Below are positions 18,626 through 28,092 of a stretch of 64,000 nt of DNA, one piece after another. Under the pieces are notes generated by a model that worked only from the letters and a program-made list of their open reading frames with translations, was not told the origin of the DNA and ran no database searches. This DNA is from Streptacidiphilus melanogenes. GTDB lineage: Bacteria; Actinomycetota; Actinomycetes; Streptomycetales; Streptomycetaceae. The first letter of the stretch is position 1; the number at the start of each line of letters is the position of its first letter. The DNA lies in the NCBI RefSeq assembly GCF_000787835.1, contig NZ_BBPP01000019.1:74804-138803 (forward strand). Direction: 5' to 3'. The position numbers were made by a program, and so were the translations under genes.

Positions 18626-21376
18626 ATGGCAGGCAGCAAGGGGACGACCAGCGGGGCCAAGGGGCGCCTGCTGCTCATGGACGGCCACTCCATGGCCTAC
18701 CGCGCCTTCTACGCCCTCCCCGAGGAGAACTTCAGCACGGTCACGGGGCAGCCGACCAACGCGGTCTACGGCTTCACCTCGATGCTGGCCAACATCCTGC
18801 GCGACGAGCAGCCGACGCACTTCGCCGTGGCGTTCGACGTCTCGCGCAAGACCTTCCGGGCGGGCATCTACCCGGAGTACAAGGCCACCCGCTCCGCCTC
18901 GCCCGAGGGCTTCCGCGGCCAGGTCGAGCTGGTCTCCGAGCTGCTGGACGCCCTGCGCGTGCCGCACCTGCGCTCGCCCGAGTACGAGGCCGACGACATC
19001 ATCGCCACCCTGGCCACCGCCGCCGCGGCCGAGGGCTACGAGGTGCTGATCCTCACCGGCGACCGGGACGCGCTCCAGTTGGTCACCGAGCACGTCACGG
19101 TGCTCTACCCGACCAAGGGCGTCTCCGAGTTCACCCGGTACACCCCCGACAAGGTGTTCGAGAAGTACGGCGTCACCCCCGCCCAGTACCCGGACCTCGC
19201 CGCGCTGCGCGGAGACCCGTCGGACAACCTCCCGGGCATCCCGGGCGTCGGCGAGAAGACCGCCGCCAAGTGGATCAACCAGTACGGCAGCTTCGCCGAG
19301 CTGGTCGCCCACGCCGAGGAGGTCAAGGGCAAGATCGGTGAGAAGCTCCGTGCCGGTCTGGAGGACGTCAAGCTCAACCGCGAGCTCACCGAGCTGATCC
19401 GCACCGTCGAGCTGCCGCTCGGCCTCGACGACCTGGCCCGGCAGGCCTACGACGTCCCGGCCACCACGCTGCTGCTGGACACGCTGGAGTTCCGCAACCA
19501 GCAGCTGCGCGACCGCCTCTTCGCCGTCGACCCGGGCTCGGGCTCGGGCGACGCCGAGGGCGGGGTCGACATGCACGCCGGGCCCGGCGTCGACATCCAC
19601 GGCGTGGTGCTGACCGAGCCCGGCGCGCTCGCCGCGTGGCTCGCCGAGCACGCCGCCGAGGCCCGGGTCGGCCTCGCCGCCGACTACCGGTGGGCGCTCG
19701 GGGAGGGCCACGTCAAGGCTGTAGCCCTGGCCGTCGAGACCGGGCCCGCGGCCTGGTTCGACCCGACCGCCCTGGCCGAGGCGGACGAGCGGGCCTTTGC
19801 GGCCTGGCTCGCCGACGCGTCCCGGCCCAAGGCGCTGCACATCGCCAAGCAGGTCCAGCGGGCCTTCGCCGAGCACGGCTGGGAGATCGCCGGCGTCGAG
19901 GCCGACAGCGCCCTCGCCGCCTATCTGGAGAAGCCGGGCCGCCGTACCTTCGGCCTCGACGTGCTCGCTGAGGAGTACCTGGGCCGCACCCTCGGCTCCG
20001 CCGAGGCCGCCGACTCCGGCCAGCTCGCCTTCGGTGACGAGGCCTCCGAGGACGACGCGGCCGCGGCCGCCGCCGAGCTGCTCATGGTCGAGGCCCGCAC
20101 CGTCCTGGACCTGGCCGTGGCGCTGGAGGAGCGCCTCGGCAAGGACAGCGCGCTCGCCCTCATGCGCGAGCTGGAGCTGCCCATCGCCGAGCTGCTGGCC
20201 CGGATGGAGCGCACCGGCATCGCCGCCGACCGCGAGTGGCTGACCCAGCTGGAGATCCAGTTCGGCGCGGCCGTCCAGCAGGCGGTCAAGGAGGCTCACC
20301 ACGCGGTCGGCCACGAGTTCAACCTCGGCTCGCCCAAGCAGCTCCAGGAGATCCTCTTCAACGAGCTGGGCCTGCCGAAGACCAAGAAGATCAAGACGGG
20401 CTACACGACGGACGCCGACGCGCTCACCTGGCTGGCCGGCCAGACCGAGCACGAGCTGCCCGTCCTGCTGCTGCGCCACCGCGACCAGACCCGGCTGCGC
20501 AGCACGGTCGAGGGTCTGATCAAGACCATCGCGGCCGACGGCCGGATCCACACCACCTTCAACCAGATGGTCGCCGCGACCGGCCGCCTCTCCTCCACGG
20601 ACCCGAACCTGCAGAACATCCCGGTCCGCACCGAGGAGGGCCGGATGATCCGCCGCGCCTTCGTGGTCGGCGAGGGCTACGAGACGCTGCTGACGGCCGA
20701 CTACAGCCAGATCGAGCTGCGCGTCATGGCTCACCTGTCCGAGGACGCGGGCCTGATCGCGGCCTTCACCTCCGGCGAGGACCTGCACACCACGGTCGGC
20801 TCCTACGTCTTCGACGTCACGCCGGACGCGGTCGACGCGGAGATGCGCCGCAAGGTCAAGGCGATGTCCTACGGTCTGGCCTACGGTCTCTCCGCCTTCG
20901 GCCTCTCCCAGCAGCTCGGCATCGAGACGGCCGAAGCCCGCCGTCTGATGGACACCTACTTCGAGCGCTTCGGCGGCGTGCGCGACTACCTCCAGCGCGT
21001 CGTGGAGGAGGCCCGGGGCACCGGTTACACCGAGACCCTGCTCGGGCGCCGCCGCTACCTGCCCGATCTCACCAGCGACAACCGCCAGCGCCGTGAGATG
21101 GCGGAGCGGATGGCGCTCAACGCGCCGATCCAGGGCTCGGCGGCGGACATCGTCAAGATCGCCATGCTCAAGGTCGACGCGGCCCTGCGCGAGGCGCAGC
21201 TCGGCTCGCGCATGCTGCTCCAGGTCCACGACGAGATCGTGCTGGAGATCGCCCCGGGCGAGCGCGCCGCGGTCGAGGAGCTGGTCCGCCGCGAGATGGC
21301 CGGCGCCTACCCGCTGCGCGCCCCGCTCGACGTCTCCGTCGGCGCGGGCCGCAACTGGGAGGACGCCGGCCACTAG
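18626..21376 (+). CDS. polA: DNA polymerase I
   Basis: The product is 916 residues and fills gaps and removes RNA primers during repair and lagging-strand synthesis. The 5' nuclease domain (1-300) has LLLMDGHSMAYRAFY, EYEADDIIATLA and LTGDRDALQLV. The middle domain (about 320-500) has the 3'-5' exonuclease fold but lacks the DxE metal motif, so proofreading is probably absent, as is common in actinobacterial and Thermus enzymes. The polymerase domain has motif A DYSQIELR (near 691), motif B KAMSYGLAYGLSAFG (near 744) and motif C QVHDEIVLE (near 865). A TAGGAT -10 box at 18563-18568 would give a leader of about 50 bases. Confidence 0.98.
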   Translation: MAGSKGTTSGAKGRLLLMDGHSMAYRAFYALPEENFSTVTGQPTNAVYGFTSMLANILRDEQPTHFAVAFDVSRKTFRAGIYPEYKATRSASPEGFRGQVELVSELLDALRVPHLRSPEYEADDIIATLATAAAAEGYEVLILTGDRDALQLVTEHVTVLYPTKGVSEFTRYTPDKVFEKYGVTPAQYPDLAALRGDPSDNLPGIPGVGEKTAAKWINQYGSFAELVAHAEEVKGKIGEKLRAGLEDVKLNRELTELIRTVELPLGLDDLARQAYDVPATTLLLDTLEFRNQQLRDRLFAVDPGSGSGDAEGGVDMHAGPGVDIHGVVLTEPGALAAWLAEHAAEARVGLAADYRWALGEGHVKAVALAVETGPAAWFDPTALAEADERAFAAWLADASRPKALHIAKQVQRAFAEHGWEIAGVEADSALAAYLEKPGRRTFGLDVLAEEYLGRTLGSAEAADSGQLAFGDEASEDDAAAAAAELLMVEARTVLDLAVALEERLGKDSALALMRELELPIAELLARMERTGIAADREWLTQLEIQFGAAVQQAVKEAHHAVGHEFNLGSPKQLQEILFNELGLPKTKKIKTGYTTDADALTWLAGQTEHELPVLLLRHRDQTRLRSTVEGLIKTIAADGRIHTTFNQMVAATGRLSSTDPNLQNIPVRTEEGRMIRRAFVVGEGYETLLTADYSQIELRVMAHLSEDAGLIAAFTSGEDLHTTVGSYVFDVTPDAVDAEMRRKVKAMSYGLAYGLSAFGLSQQLGIETAEARRLMDTYFERFGGVRDYLQRVVEEARGTGYTETLLGRRRYLPDLTSDNRQRREMAERMALNAPIQGSAADIVKIAMLKVDAALREAQLGSRMLLQVHDEIVLEIAPGERAAVEELVRREMAGAYPLRAPLDVSVGAGRNWEDAGH

Positions 21377-21389
21377 TCGGCTGCTACGC

Positions 21390-21433
21390 GGCCGGCCCAC
21401 CGGACGCCTCCGTGCTCATCCGGTGGGCCGGCC
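21390..21433 (+). terminator. polA terminator
   Basis: GGCCGGCCCACCGGA pairs perfectly with TCCGGTGGGCCGGCC around a 14-base loop, 13 bases past the polA stop. Confidence 0.8.
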
Positions 21434-21477
21434 ACACCGGCAGTGCGGACGGCACGATGAGTGCGGAGGCGACCACG

Positions 21478-21699
21478 TCCACCAGCGGCCCGCCTCTCCC
21501 CCTGTCCCTCCAAGGGGACGGTGGCCAGGGCCCGTTCGGCCCGCTCGGCGCGCTCCGCCCTGGCGACCCGCTTCACCCTCAGGCCGTACTCGATGTTCTG
21601 ACGTACCGACAGATGTGAGAACAGGGCGTAGTTCTGGAAGGCCGTGTTGACGTCACGGTCGAGGGGCGGCCGCCGGGTCACGGCCCGTCCGCCGAGCGG
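21478..21699 (-). pseudogene. Remnant of a spermidine/putrescine-type ABC ATPase
   Basis: About 70 codons on the minus strand read like the middle of a PotA-type ATPase. VNTAFQNYALFSHLSVRQN matches the Q-loop block and continues with IEYGLRVKRVARAER and ALATVPLEGQGERR. Walker A on the upstream side and the signature, Walker B and C-terminal domain on the downstream side are all missing, and the frame decays into unrelated sequence. It is a leftover of a deleted transporter gene, not a working protein. It sits between the polA terminator and a small gene on the other strand. Confidence 0.72.
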
Positions 21700-21795
21700 C
21701 ACCTGGCGGGCGCAGAAGGGTAGAACCTGTTCTCATTTATGGCGGGCGACGCTACGGTGCGCTTCTGCCCGGCATCGAGCGGAAGGGGCGGGGAC

Positions 21796-21930
21796 GTGCG
21801 TGCGCTGATCGCAGCGGCCGTGGGAGCCGCGGTGGCGGTGGTGGTGGCCCTGGTCGCCGTGCCGCTCGCCGACCAGAACGGGCCGACGACGGCCAAGCCG
21901 CTGCTCACCAGCGCTCCGGCGCATCCGTAG
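21796..21930 (+). CDS. Small single-helix membrane or exported protein
   Basis: The product is 44 residues. The GTG start follows AAGGGGCGGGG. VRALIAAAVGAAVAVVVALVAVPLADQ forms one hydrophobic helix followed by a short polar tail (TTAKPLLTSAPAHP). It is reminiscent of the small DUF2613-type proteins but too short to assign. It is 12 bases upstream of the DUF3068 gene and is probably co-transcribed with it. Confidence 0.6.
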   Translation: MRALIAAAVGAAVAVVVALVAVPLADQNGPTTAKPLLTSAPAHP

Positions 21931-21942
21931 GGAGGGGCGCGG

Positions 21943-23001
21943 ATGCGGCAGCGGCTCGCTCTCGTCCTGGTGGCCCTCGCGGCCTTCCTCGCGGTGCTCG
22001 GCGTCATGCTGCGCGTGTGGGTCTACCCCAACGTCGTCGCCGTGCCCGACAACCAGTACCAGGCCGTCGTGCTGGAGGCGAAGGACGCCACGCTCATCGA
22101 CTACAGCTCGATGACCGCGGTTCCGCACCAGCACGTCACCATCGTGGAGACCCTCAAGGGAGACGCCGCCGCGGCCCAGGCCGAGAAGAAGCGCACCGGA
22201 CGGGACGTCGTCGTGTGGGACGCGCTCTCCTACATCCTCGGCAACGACGGCAAGCGGCTCTCCGCCATCCCGGAGATCTACCCCTTCGACGCGCACACCC
22301 AGGACCCGGTGCACTGCTGCGGGGAGAACGTCGACGGCCAGACGGTCAGCCGGGTCGGCATCGAGTACAAGTTTCCCTTCGACACCCAGCCGCACGACTA
22401 CCAGTACTTCGACCCGCAGACCCGTACCGCGGCGCCGATTCACTACAAGGGGACCACCACGCTCGACGGGCTGATCGTCTACTACTTCGAGCAGACGATC
22501 CCGTGGACCCAGGTGCCGTTCCCCAAGGCCATGCCGGCGGGCGTCGCGATCACGCCCGACCAGATCGACAAGCTCGGCTACCAGCGCTGGTACACCACCG
22601 TCCGCAAGTTCTGGGTCGACCCCGTCACCGGCGCGCCGATCAACGGCGAGGAGGTGCACGACGAGCAGTTGCGGATGCCGCCGAGCTCCGGCATGGCGCC
22701 GGTGACGATCTTCTCGGGCGACGTGAAGATCCGCCCCGACTACCAGGCCGCGACCGTCGCCCTGGTGAAGAAGGAGCGCGCGCTGCTGCTGATGCTGCGC
22801 GACTACCTCCCGCTCGGGCTACCGCTGTCCGGCCTGGTGGCACTCGCGCTGGCCTTCGTGGTCGAGGGCCGGGCGCGGCGCCGGACCGCCGGGGGGACAC
22901 CCTACGGCGGAGCGGCGCCGGGCTCAGTCCCGGACGCAGACGAAGACGGCGGTGCCGGGGATGTGGCGTCCGCGCAGGGGGCTCCAGCCGCCCCACTCTG
23001 A
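21943..23001 (+). CDS. DUF3068 membrane-anchored surface protein
   Basis: The product is 352 residues with a GGGAGGGG site before the ATG. An N-terminal helix (LALVLVALAAFLAVLGVML) is followed by a large extracytoplasmic domain rich in aromatic residues (YPNVVAVPDNQY, EIYPFDAHTQDPVHCCGEN, IVYYFEQTIPWTQVPFP). A second helix (about 290-310) and a cytoplasmic Ala/Gly tail follow. This pattern is the DUF3068 family (PorA-like by distant similarity in mycolate-containing relatives). The function is unknown. Its last 78 bases overlap the convergent methyltransferase gene. Confidence 0.86.
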   Translation: MRQRLALVLVALAAFLAVLGVMLRVWVYPNVVAVPDNQYQAVVLEAKDATLIDYSSMTAVPHQHVTIVETLKGDAAAAQAEKKRTGRDVVVWDALSYILGNDGKRLSAIPEIYPFDAHTQDPVHCCGENVDGQTVSRVGIEYKFPFDTQPHDYQYFDPQTRTAAPIHYKGTTTLDGLIVYYFEQTIPWTQVPFPKAMPAGVAITPDQIDKLGYQRWYTTVRKFWVDPVTGAPINGEEVHDEQLRMPPSSGMAPVTIFSGDVKIRPDYQAATVALVKKERALLLMLRDYLPLGLPLSGLVALALAFVVEGRARRRTAGGTPYGGAAPGSVPDADEDGGAGDVASAQGAPAAPL

Positions 23002-23775
23002 GGTGAGCTCCTCGGGCCACTCCGGCTCGACCAGGTCCACCAGGCGGAAGCCGGCCAGCGCCAGCTCGCGCACCCGGTCGCCGAGGGTCCGGTGGTGCTC
23101 CACGTAGACGGCGGCGCCGGTCTCGTCCTGTTCGACGTAGGGCGTGCGGTCGAAGTAGGACGCCGTGGCCGTCAGGCCCTCCACACCCGGCTCGTCCGGG
23201 AACGCCCAGCGGATCGGGTGGGTGACCGAGAAGACCCAGCGTGAGCCCGGCCGCAGCACCCGGTGCACCTCGCGCAGCAGCCGCGTCGTGTCCGCGACGA
23301 AGGGCACCGCCCCGTAGGCGGAGCAGGCCAGGTCGAAGCTCTCGTCGGCGAAGGGCAGCACGGTGGCGTCCGCCTGGACCAGCGGCAGCGGCGGGCGGGC
23401 CGCCTGCTCGTCGATACGGCGGGCGTGCTGGAGCTGCCGGTAGGACAGGTCCAGCGCCACCGGGAGGGCGCCCTGGTCGGCGAGCCAGCGCGAGCACTGC
23501 GCCGCGCCCGCCCCGATCTCCAGCACGCGCGCGCCGCGCAGCGCGGCGTGGTCGCCGAGCAGGCCGGCGTCGGCCTCGTCCAAGCCCTCCGGGCACCAGA
23601 CGAACCGGGCGTCGCCGAGGAACGCGCCGTGTTCCAGCTGGTACTCGTCGGCGTTCCGGTCCCACCAGCCGCGGTTGGCGCGGCTGCTCTCGGCTGCGCC
23701 GGCCTCGCGGCGCACGGCCTCGGCGTCGTCGTCGACACCGGGCTCGATCTTTTCGGGGGGCGTGTCATTGATCAT
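22924..23775 (-). CDS. Class I SAM-dependent methyltransferase
   Basis: The product is 283 residues. The SAM-binding motif I VLEIGAGAAQCSRWLADQG (about 87-105), the acidic residue after strand 2 (VALDLSYRQL) and the post-motif QADATVLPFADESFDLACSAYGAVPF are typical. The C-terminal half carries FSVTHPIRWAFPDEPG and an aromatic-rich lid. Similar proteins are often annotated as ubiquinone/menaquinone-type or generic methyltransferases. The substrate is unknown. The ATG at MINDTPPEK is chosen; the codons upstream look non-coding. The 3' ends of this gene and the DUF3068 gene overlap. Confidence 0.88.
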   Translation of the reverse strand: MINDTPPEKIEPGVDDDAEAVRREAGAAESSRANRGWWDRNADEYQLEHGAFLGDARFVWCPEGLDEADAGLLGDHAALRGARVLEIGAGAAQCSRWLADQGALPVALDLSYRQLQHARRIDEQAARPPLPLVQADATVLPFADESFDLACSAYGAVPFVADTTRLLREVHRVLRPGSRWVFSVTHPIRWAFPDEPGVEGLTATASYFDRTPYVEQDETGAAVYVEHHRTLGDRVRELALAGFRLVDLVEPEWPEELTSEWGGWSPLRGRHIPGTAVFVCVRD

Positions 23776-23896
23776 GTCGCCGATAGCGTAGCCTTGGCGC
23801 CGTAGCAAGCGAGGTCACCTCGGGGTCTTGCGGAAAGTCCCGTTCGGACGATAGACATCCATCCGTCCGGGCCCATTCCGCAGTGCGGCTTCCGCA

Positions 23897-23925
23897 TTGA
23901 CCGTGCATGGCTGTCCCCGTATGCT
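23897..23925 (+). promoter_or_regulatory. rpsA promoter, HrdB consensus
   Basis: TTGACC, a 17-base spacer and TATGCT form a near-consensus housekeeping promoter. Transcription from it would give an unusually long leader of about 190 bases before rpsA. The whole gap from 23776 to 24126 holds no convincing gene. Confidence 0.82.
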
Positions 23926-24126
23926 ACAAGTTGCGCTGCGGGCCTGCGCGCCTCGGACGGAGCAGGTCGCGCTCGCATCTGTTGAAGACTCCACGTTTTC
24001 TTTGTCTGCTTGCTTGTCTTCTGTGCGGCATCCGGCTGGTGGGCGTGGCGTCCTTGGTGGAGCGATCACGGGTCCCCGGCGTGGTAGTACCTACGACTTC
24101 ATGTCCGTACCGGAGCCCCTTTCCTA

Positions 24127-25623
24127 ATGACGAGCAGCACCGAGGCCCCCACCACTCCCCAGGTTGCGGTCAACGACATCGGCGACGCCGAGGCCTTCCT
24201 CGCCGCGATCGACGAGACCATCAAGTACTTCAACGATGGTGACATCGTCGAAGGCACCATCGTGAAGGTTGACCGTGACGAGGTGCTCCTCGACATCGGT
24301 TACAAGACCGAGGGCGTCATCCCGTCCCGCGAGCTGTCGATCAAGCACGATGTCGACCCGCACGAGGTCGTCGCCGTGGGCGACAGCATCGAGGCCCTGG
24401 TCCTCCAGAAGGAGGACAAGGAGGGTCGCCTGATCCTGTCCAAGAAGCGCGCCCAGTACGAGCGCGCCTGGGGCACGATCGAGAAGATCAAGGACGAGGA
24501 CGGCATCGTCACCGGTACCGTCATCGAGGTCGTCAAGGGTGGTCTCATCCTCGACATCGGCCTCCGTGGCTTCCTCCCGGCCTCCCTGGTCGAGATGCGC
24601 CGCGTCCGCGACCTCCAGCCGTACGTCGGCAAGGAGCTCGAGGCGAAGATCATCGAGCTGGACAAGAACCGCAACAACGTGGTCCTGTCCCGCCGTGCCT
24701 GGCTGGAGCAGACCCAGAGCGAGGTCCGTCAGACCTTCCTCACCACCCTGCAGAAGGGCCAGGTGCGCTCCGGCGTCGTCTCCTCGATCGTCAACTTCGG
24801 TGCCTTCGTGGACCTGGGTGGCGTCGACGGCCTGGTGCACGTCTCCGAGCTGTCCTGGAAGCACATCGACCACCCGTCCGAGGTTGTCGAGGTCGGCCAG
24901 GAGGTCACCGTCGAGGTTCTCGACGTGGACATGGACCGCGAGCGCGTCTCCCTGTCGCTGAAGGCGACCCAGGAGGACCCGTGGCAGCAGTTCGCCCGGA
25001 CGCACCAGATCGGTCAGGTCGTCCCGGGTAAGGTCACCAAGCTGGTTCCGTTCGGTGCGTTCGTCCGCGTGGACGAGGGCATCGAGGGTCTGGTCCACAT
25101 CTCCGAGCTGGCCGAGCGCCACGTCGAGATCCCGGAGCAGGTCGTCCAGGTCGGCGACGAGATCTTCGTCAAGGTCATCGACATCGACCTCGAGCGTCGT
25201 CGCATCAGCCTCTCGCTGAAGCAGGCCAACGAGTCCTTCGGTGCCGACCCGATGGCGGTCGAGTTCGACCCGACCCTCTACGGCATGGCCGCGTCCTACG
25301 ACGACCAGGGCAACTACATCTACCCGGAGGGCTTCGACCCCGAGGCGAACGACTGGCTGCCCGGCTACGAGAAGCAGCGTGAGGAGTGGGAGCGCCAGTA
25401 CGCCGAGGCGCAGGCCCGCTTCGAGCAGCACCAGGCCCAGGTCGTCAAGAGCCGCGAGGCCGACGCCGAGGCCGCTGCCGCGGGCGAGGGTGCCGCTGCC
25501 GAGACCGGCGGTGCCGTCTCCGGTGGCTCGTACTCCTCCAGCAGCGAGGAGACCTCGGGCGCCCTGGCGACCGACGAGGCCCTGGCCGCGCTCCGCGAGA
25601 AGCTGGCGGGTGGCCAGAGCTGA
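24127..25623 (+). CDS. rpsA: 30S ribosomal protein S1
   Basis: The product is 498 residues. Four S1/OB-fold RNA-binding domains are visible at about 36-105, 123-188, 209-277 and 294-363, each ending in a segment like DRERVSLSLK or ERRRISLSLK. The usual six domains are reduced to four, as is normal for actinobacteria. The C-terminal 130 residues are a flexible acidic and Ser/Gly-rich tail after a conserved QGNYIYPEGFDPEANDWLPG segment. S1 holds mRNA on the small subunit. The long leader suggests autogenous control. Confidence 0.98.
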   Translation: MTSSTEAPTTPQVAVNDIGDAEAFLAAIDETIKYFNDGDIVEGTIVKVDRDEVLLDIGYKTEGVIPSRELSIKHDVDPHEVVAVGDSIEALVLQKEDKEGRLILSKKRAQYERAWGTIEKIKDEDGIVTGTVIEVVKGGLILDIGLRGFLPASLVEMRRVRDLQPYVGKELEAKIIELDKNRNNVVLSRRAWLEQTQSEVRQTFLTTLQKGQVRSGVVSSIVNFGAFVDLGGVDGLVHVSELSWKHIDHPSEVVEVGQEVTVEVLDVDMDRERVSLSLKATQEDPWQQFARTHQIGQVVPGKVTKLVPFGAFVRVDEGIEGLVHISELAERHVEIPEQVVQVGDEIFVKVIDIDLERRRISLSLKQANESFGADPMAVEFDPTLYGMAASYDDQGNYIYPEGFDPEANDWLPGYEKQREEWERQYAEAQARFEQHQAQVVKSREADAEAAAAGEGAAAETGGAVSGGSYSSSSEETSGALATDEALAALREKLAGGQS

Positions 25624-25657
25624 GGCTCTGCCCCACGCGCTAGTCGCTAGCGTCTGA

Positions 25658-25691
25658 CGAACCCCCACCTGGGCAACCGGGTGGGGGTTCG
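25658..25691 (+). terminator. rpsA terminator
   Basis: CGAACCCCCACC pairs with GGTGGGGGTTCG and is followed by TTCGTTTCTGTCGTTT, a T-rich run for this genome. Confidence 0.85.
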
Positions 25692-25752
25692 TTCGTTTCT
25701 GTCGTTTGGTGTGCGTTCAACCGGGCTCCGTTGACTGCAGGCTTATGCGCCG

Positions 25753-25780
25753 TTGACGACTATGGTGCAGCCCATATCGG
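25753..25780 (+). promoter_or_regulatory. Candidate promoter of the first MMPL gene
   Basis: TTGACG, 16 bases and TATCGG make a plausible promoter about 70 bases before the start. Its -10 lies inside the inverted repeat that begins at 25771. Confidence 0.45.
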
Positions 25781-25800
25781 TAGCCTCTACCGATCATGGG
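25771..25800 (+). promoter_or_regulatory. Inverted repeat over the MMPL promoter
   Basis: CCCATATCGGTAG faces CTACCGATCATGGG across three bases; one extra base breaks otherwise perfect 13-base arms. Size and position fit a TetR- or MarR-type operator. Confidence 0.6.
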
Positions 25801-25801
25801 A

Positions 25802-25827
25802 CAACTCGGTCACCTTTGACTGAGTTG
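25802..25827 (+). promoter_or_regulatory. Second inverted repeat before the MMPL gene
   Basis: CAACTCGGTCA faces TGACTGAGTTG across four bases with a single mismatch in 11-base arms. It is immediately downstream of the first repeat and would lie at the start of the transcript. Confidence 0.6.
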
Positions 25828-25852
25828 CCCTGAACGGAAGCAGGCCGTCCAC

Positions 25853-28054
25853 ATGCACCAGACCTCCTCGAAGCTCCGCGGTCCCTTCGCGGCGCTCGGC
25901 CGGTTCAGCTTCCGCCACCGTCGCTGGGTGGCGCTTGCCTGGGCTGTGCTCATCGCGATCGGTCTGGTCTTCGGCACCAAGGTCTTCAGCGCGGCGGCCC
26001 CCTCCGCCAAGGCCGCCGGCTCCGAGTCCGCAACCGGCTCGACCCTCCTGTCCCAGTACGGCACCAGCGGCGACGCGCTCCAGGCGCTCGTCAGCGGTAA
26101 GTCCCCGGACGACGCGGGCGTGAAGGCGGCCGTCGCCTCTGCGGAGCAGGACCTGCGCGTCATGCCGGGCGTCGCCTCCGTCACCGACGTCCGCGCCCAG
26201 AACGGCTCCTCGCAGATCCTGAGCGTCCAGCTGAGCGACGCCAAGGCGGCCGACCAGGCGGAGGCACGCCTCACCCGGATCGGCGCCGACAGCGGCACGG
26301 ACGTCAAGCTCGGCGGCAACCAGGTCCTCGCGCAGCAGGTGCAGCAGCAGACCAAGTCCGACACCGAGACCGGTGAGATCGTCGCCCTGCCGATCACCCT
26401 GGCCGTGATGGTGCTGATCTTCGGCGGCTTCGTCGCCGCCGGGCTCCCGCTGATCGGCGCGATCGGCTCGGTCGCGGGCGCGCTGCTGGCACTGCTGGGC
26501 TTCACCCAGATCATGCCGATCGACACCAGCGTCCTGCCGATCACCACCGTGCTCGGCCTCGGCCTCTCCATCGACTACGCCCTGCTCGTCGTCAACCGCT
26601 TCCGGGAGGAGCGGAGCAAGGGCGCGACCATCGAACAGGCCGTGGAGCGCACCAGCGCCACGGCCGGCCGGACCATCGCGTTCTCCGCGCTGACCGTCGC
26701 CGTCGCCCTCTCCGGACTCTTCGTGCTCACCAGCCCGATCTTCCACGCCGTCGCCGCCGCGGGTGTCAGCGTCGTCGTCATCACCGTGCTGTCCGGGCTG
26801 ACGCTCGTCCCGGCGCTGCTCGGCTTCGCCGGGAAGAAGATCAAGCCGCCGAAGCAGGGCGTCCGGGACAAGGGCCGCTTCGCCTGGGTGGTGCGCAAGG
26901 TCCGCCGCCGCGCGCTGCCGGTGGCGCTGGCCACCGTCGCCCTGCTCATCGCCGCGGCCGCGCCGTTCTTCGGCGCCCACGCGCAGAGCCTGGGCACCCA
27001 GACCCTGCCCACCAGCTTCAGCGCGCGGACCGTCGCCGACGCCGTCGCCGCCGACTACCCGACGCTGAAGGACCCCGACGTCACCGTCCTGGTCAAGAGC
27101 GACGCGGCCACGGCCGACGGCTACGCCAGGCACGTCGCCACCCTGCCGGACGTGAAGTCCGCGGCCGTGACCGAGGCCGGCGGCAGTGGCTCGTCCGCCT
27201 GGGCCGCAGTCGGCGTCCACGTCGACGGCAGCGCCCAGGGTGCGACCGCCCAGCACGTGGTGGGCGAGCTCCGCGCCGACCGCGAGGGGCTGACCACCTG
27301 GGTCACCGGCGACGCCGCGAGCGTCGTCGACTTCCACCACGAGATCAGCTCGCGCGGACCCTGGGCGCTCGGACTGATCGTCGCCGCGACGTTCGTGCTG
27401 CTGTTCCTGATGACCGGCTCCGTGGTCGTGCCGATCAAGGCGCTGGTGATGAACCTGCTCTCGCTGGGCGCGGCGCTCGGCATGATGACCCTGGTCTTCC
27501 AGGGCGGCTGGTTCAGCGGCCTGCTCGGCTTCACGCCCACGGGCGGGCTCGAGGCGTGGATCCCGGTCCTGGTCTTCGTCTTCTCCTTCGGCCTGTCGAT
27601 GGACTACGAGGTCTTCCTGCTCTCACGGATCAAGGAACTCCACGACGAGGGCTACTCCTGTGCGCGCTCGGTCGAGCTGGGCGTGCAGCGCAGCGGCCGG
27701 ATCATCACCTCGGCAGCCGCGCTGATGGTGATCGTCTTCCTGGGCTTCTCGACCGGGCGGATGCTGGACATCAAGGAGATCGGCCTGGCGCTGGCCGTCG
27801 CCGTCCTGGTGGACGCGACGCTGGTGCGGATGCTGCTGGTCCCGGCGACCATGTCGATGTTCGGCCGACTGAACTGGTGGGCCCCGCCGCTCCTCCGCCG
27901 CCTGCACGCCCGCTTCGGCTTCAAGGAGCACGCGGTCCTGCCTCCGCTGCCGGTGGTGACGGCCCTGCCGGTCCAGCGTGTGGAGGAGGCCGAGCCGCAG
28001 CCGCAGGCCCAGCTTCAGCCCCAGGCGCAGCCGCAGCTCATGAAGGCGAGCTAG
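25853..28054 (+). CDS. MMPL-family (RND superfamily) transporter
   Basis: The product is 733 residues and an inner-membrane exporter. The topology is that of the family. One helix ([17 protein letters not shown]) is followed by a large outer loop (about 45-165), five helices (about 170-320), a second helix and outer loop (about 345-490), and a final helix bundle to about 680. The key motifs are [19 protein letters not shown] and [21 protein letters not shown], which carry the Asp-Tyr pairs that relay protons. MMPL proteins usually export lipids or lipophilic compounds. No partner or regulator gene is adjacent, although the promoter carries two inverted repeats. The tail is a run of Gln/Pro/Ala. 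Confidence 0.93.
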   Translation: MHQTSSKLRGPFAALGRFSFRHRRWVALAWAVLIAIGLVFGTKVFSAAAPSAKAAGSESATGSTLLSQYGTSGDALQALVSGKSPDDAGVKAAVASAEQDLRVMPGVASVTDVRAQNGSSQILSVQLSDAKAADQAEARLTRIGADSGTDVKLGGNQVLAQQVQQQTKSDTETGEIVALPITLAVMVLIFGGFVAAGLPLIGAIGSVAGALLALLGFTQIMPIDTSVLPITTVLGLGLSIDYALLVVNRFREERSKGATIEQAVERTSATAGRTIAFSALTVAVALSGLFVLTSPIFHAVAAAGVSVVVITVLSGLTLVPALLGFAGKKIKPPKQGVRDKGRFAWVVRKVRRRALPVALATVALLIAAAAPFFGAHAQSLGTQTLPTSFSARTVADAVAADYPTLKDPDVTVLVKSDAATADGYARHVATLPDVKSAAVTEAGGSGSSAWAAVGVHVDGSAQGATAQHVVGELRADREGLTTWVTGDAASVVDFHHEISSRGPWALGLIVAATFVLLFLMTGSVVVPIKALVMNLLSLGAALGMMTLVFQGGWFSGLLGFTPTGGLEAWIPVLVFVFSFGLSMDYEVFLLSRIKELHDEGYSCARSVELGVQRSGRIITSAAALMVIVFLGFSTGRMLDIKEIGLALAVAVLVDATLVRMLLVPATMSMFGRLNWWAPPLLRRLHARFGFKEHAVLPPLPVVTALPVQRVEEAEPQPQAQLQPQAQPQLMKAS

Positions 28055-28092
28055 CCGCACGGGCCCGACCGCGCACTGCTAGGTTGCTGCCC

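Noticed and set aside
18560-21400. A 946-codon frame antisense to polA
   Set aside because: It mirrors polA codon by codon and has no recognisable domain; such long shadows are normal at over 70% GC.
21373-21702. A small functional ABC protein
   Set aside because: Only the Q-loop region is left; Walker A, signature and Walker B are absent, so it cannot bind or hydrolyse ATP.
23776-24126. A riboswitch or small gene in the long rpsA leader
   Set aside because: No known riboswitch core was recognised and the minus-strand frame there lacks coding character. A role in S1 autoregulation is possible but not visible.
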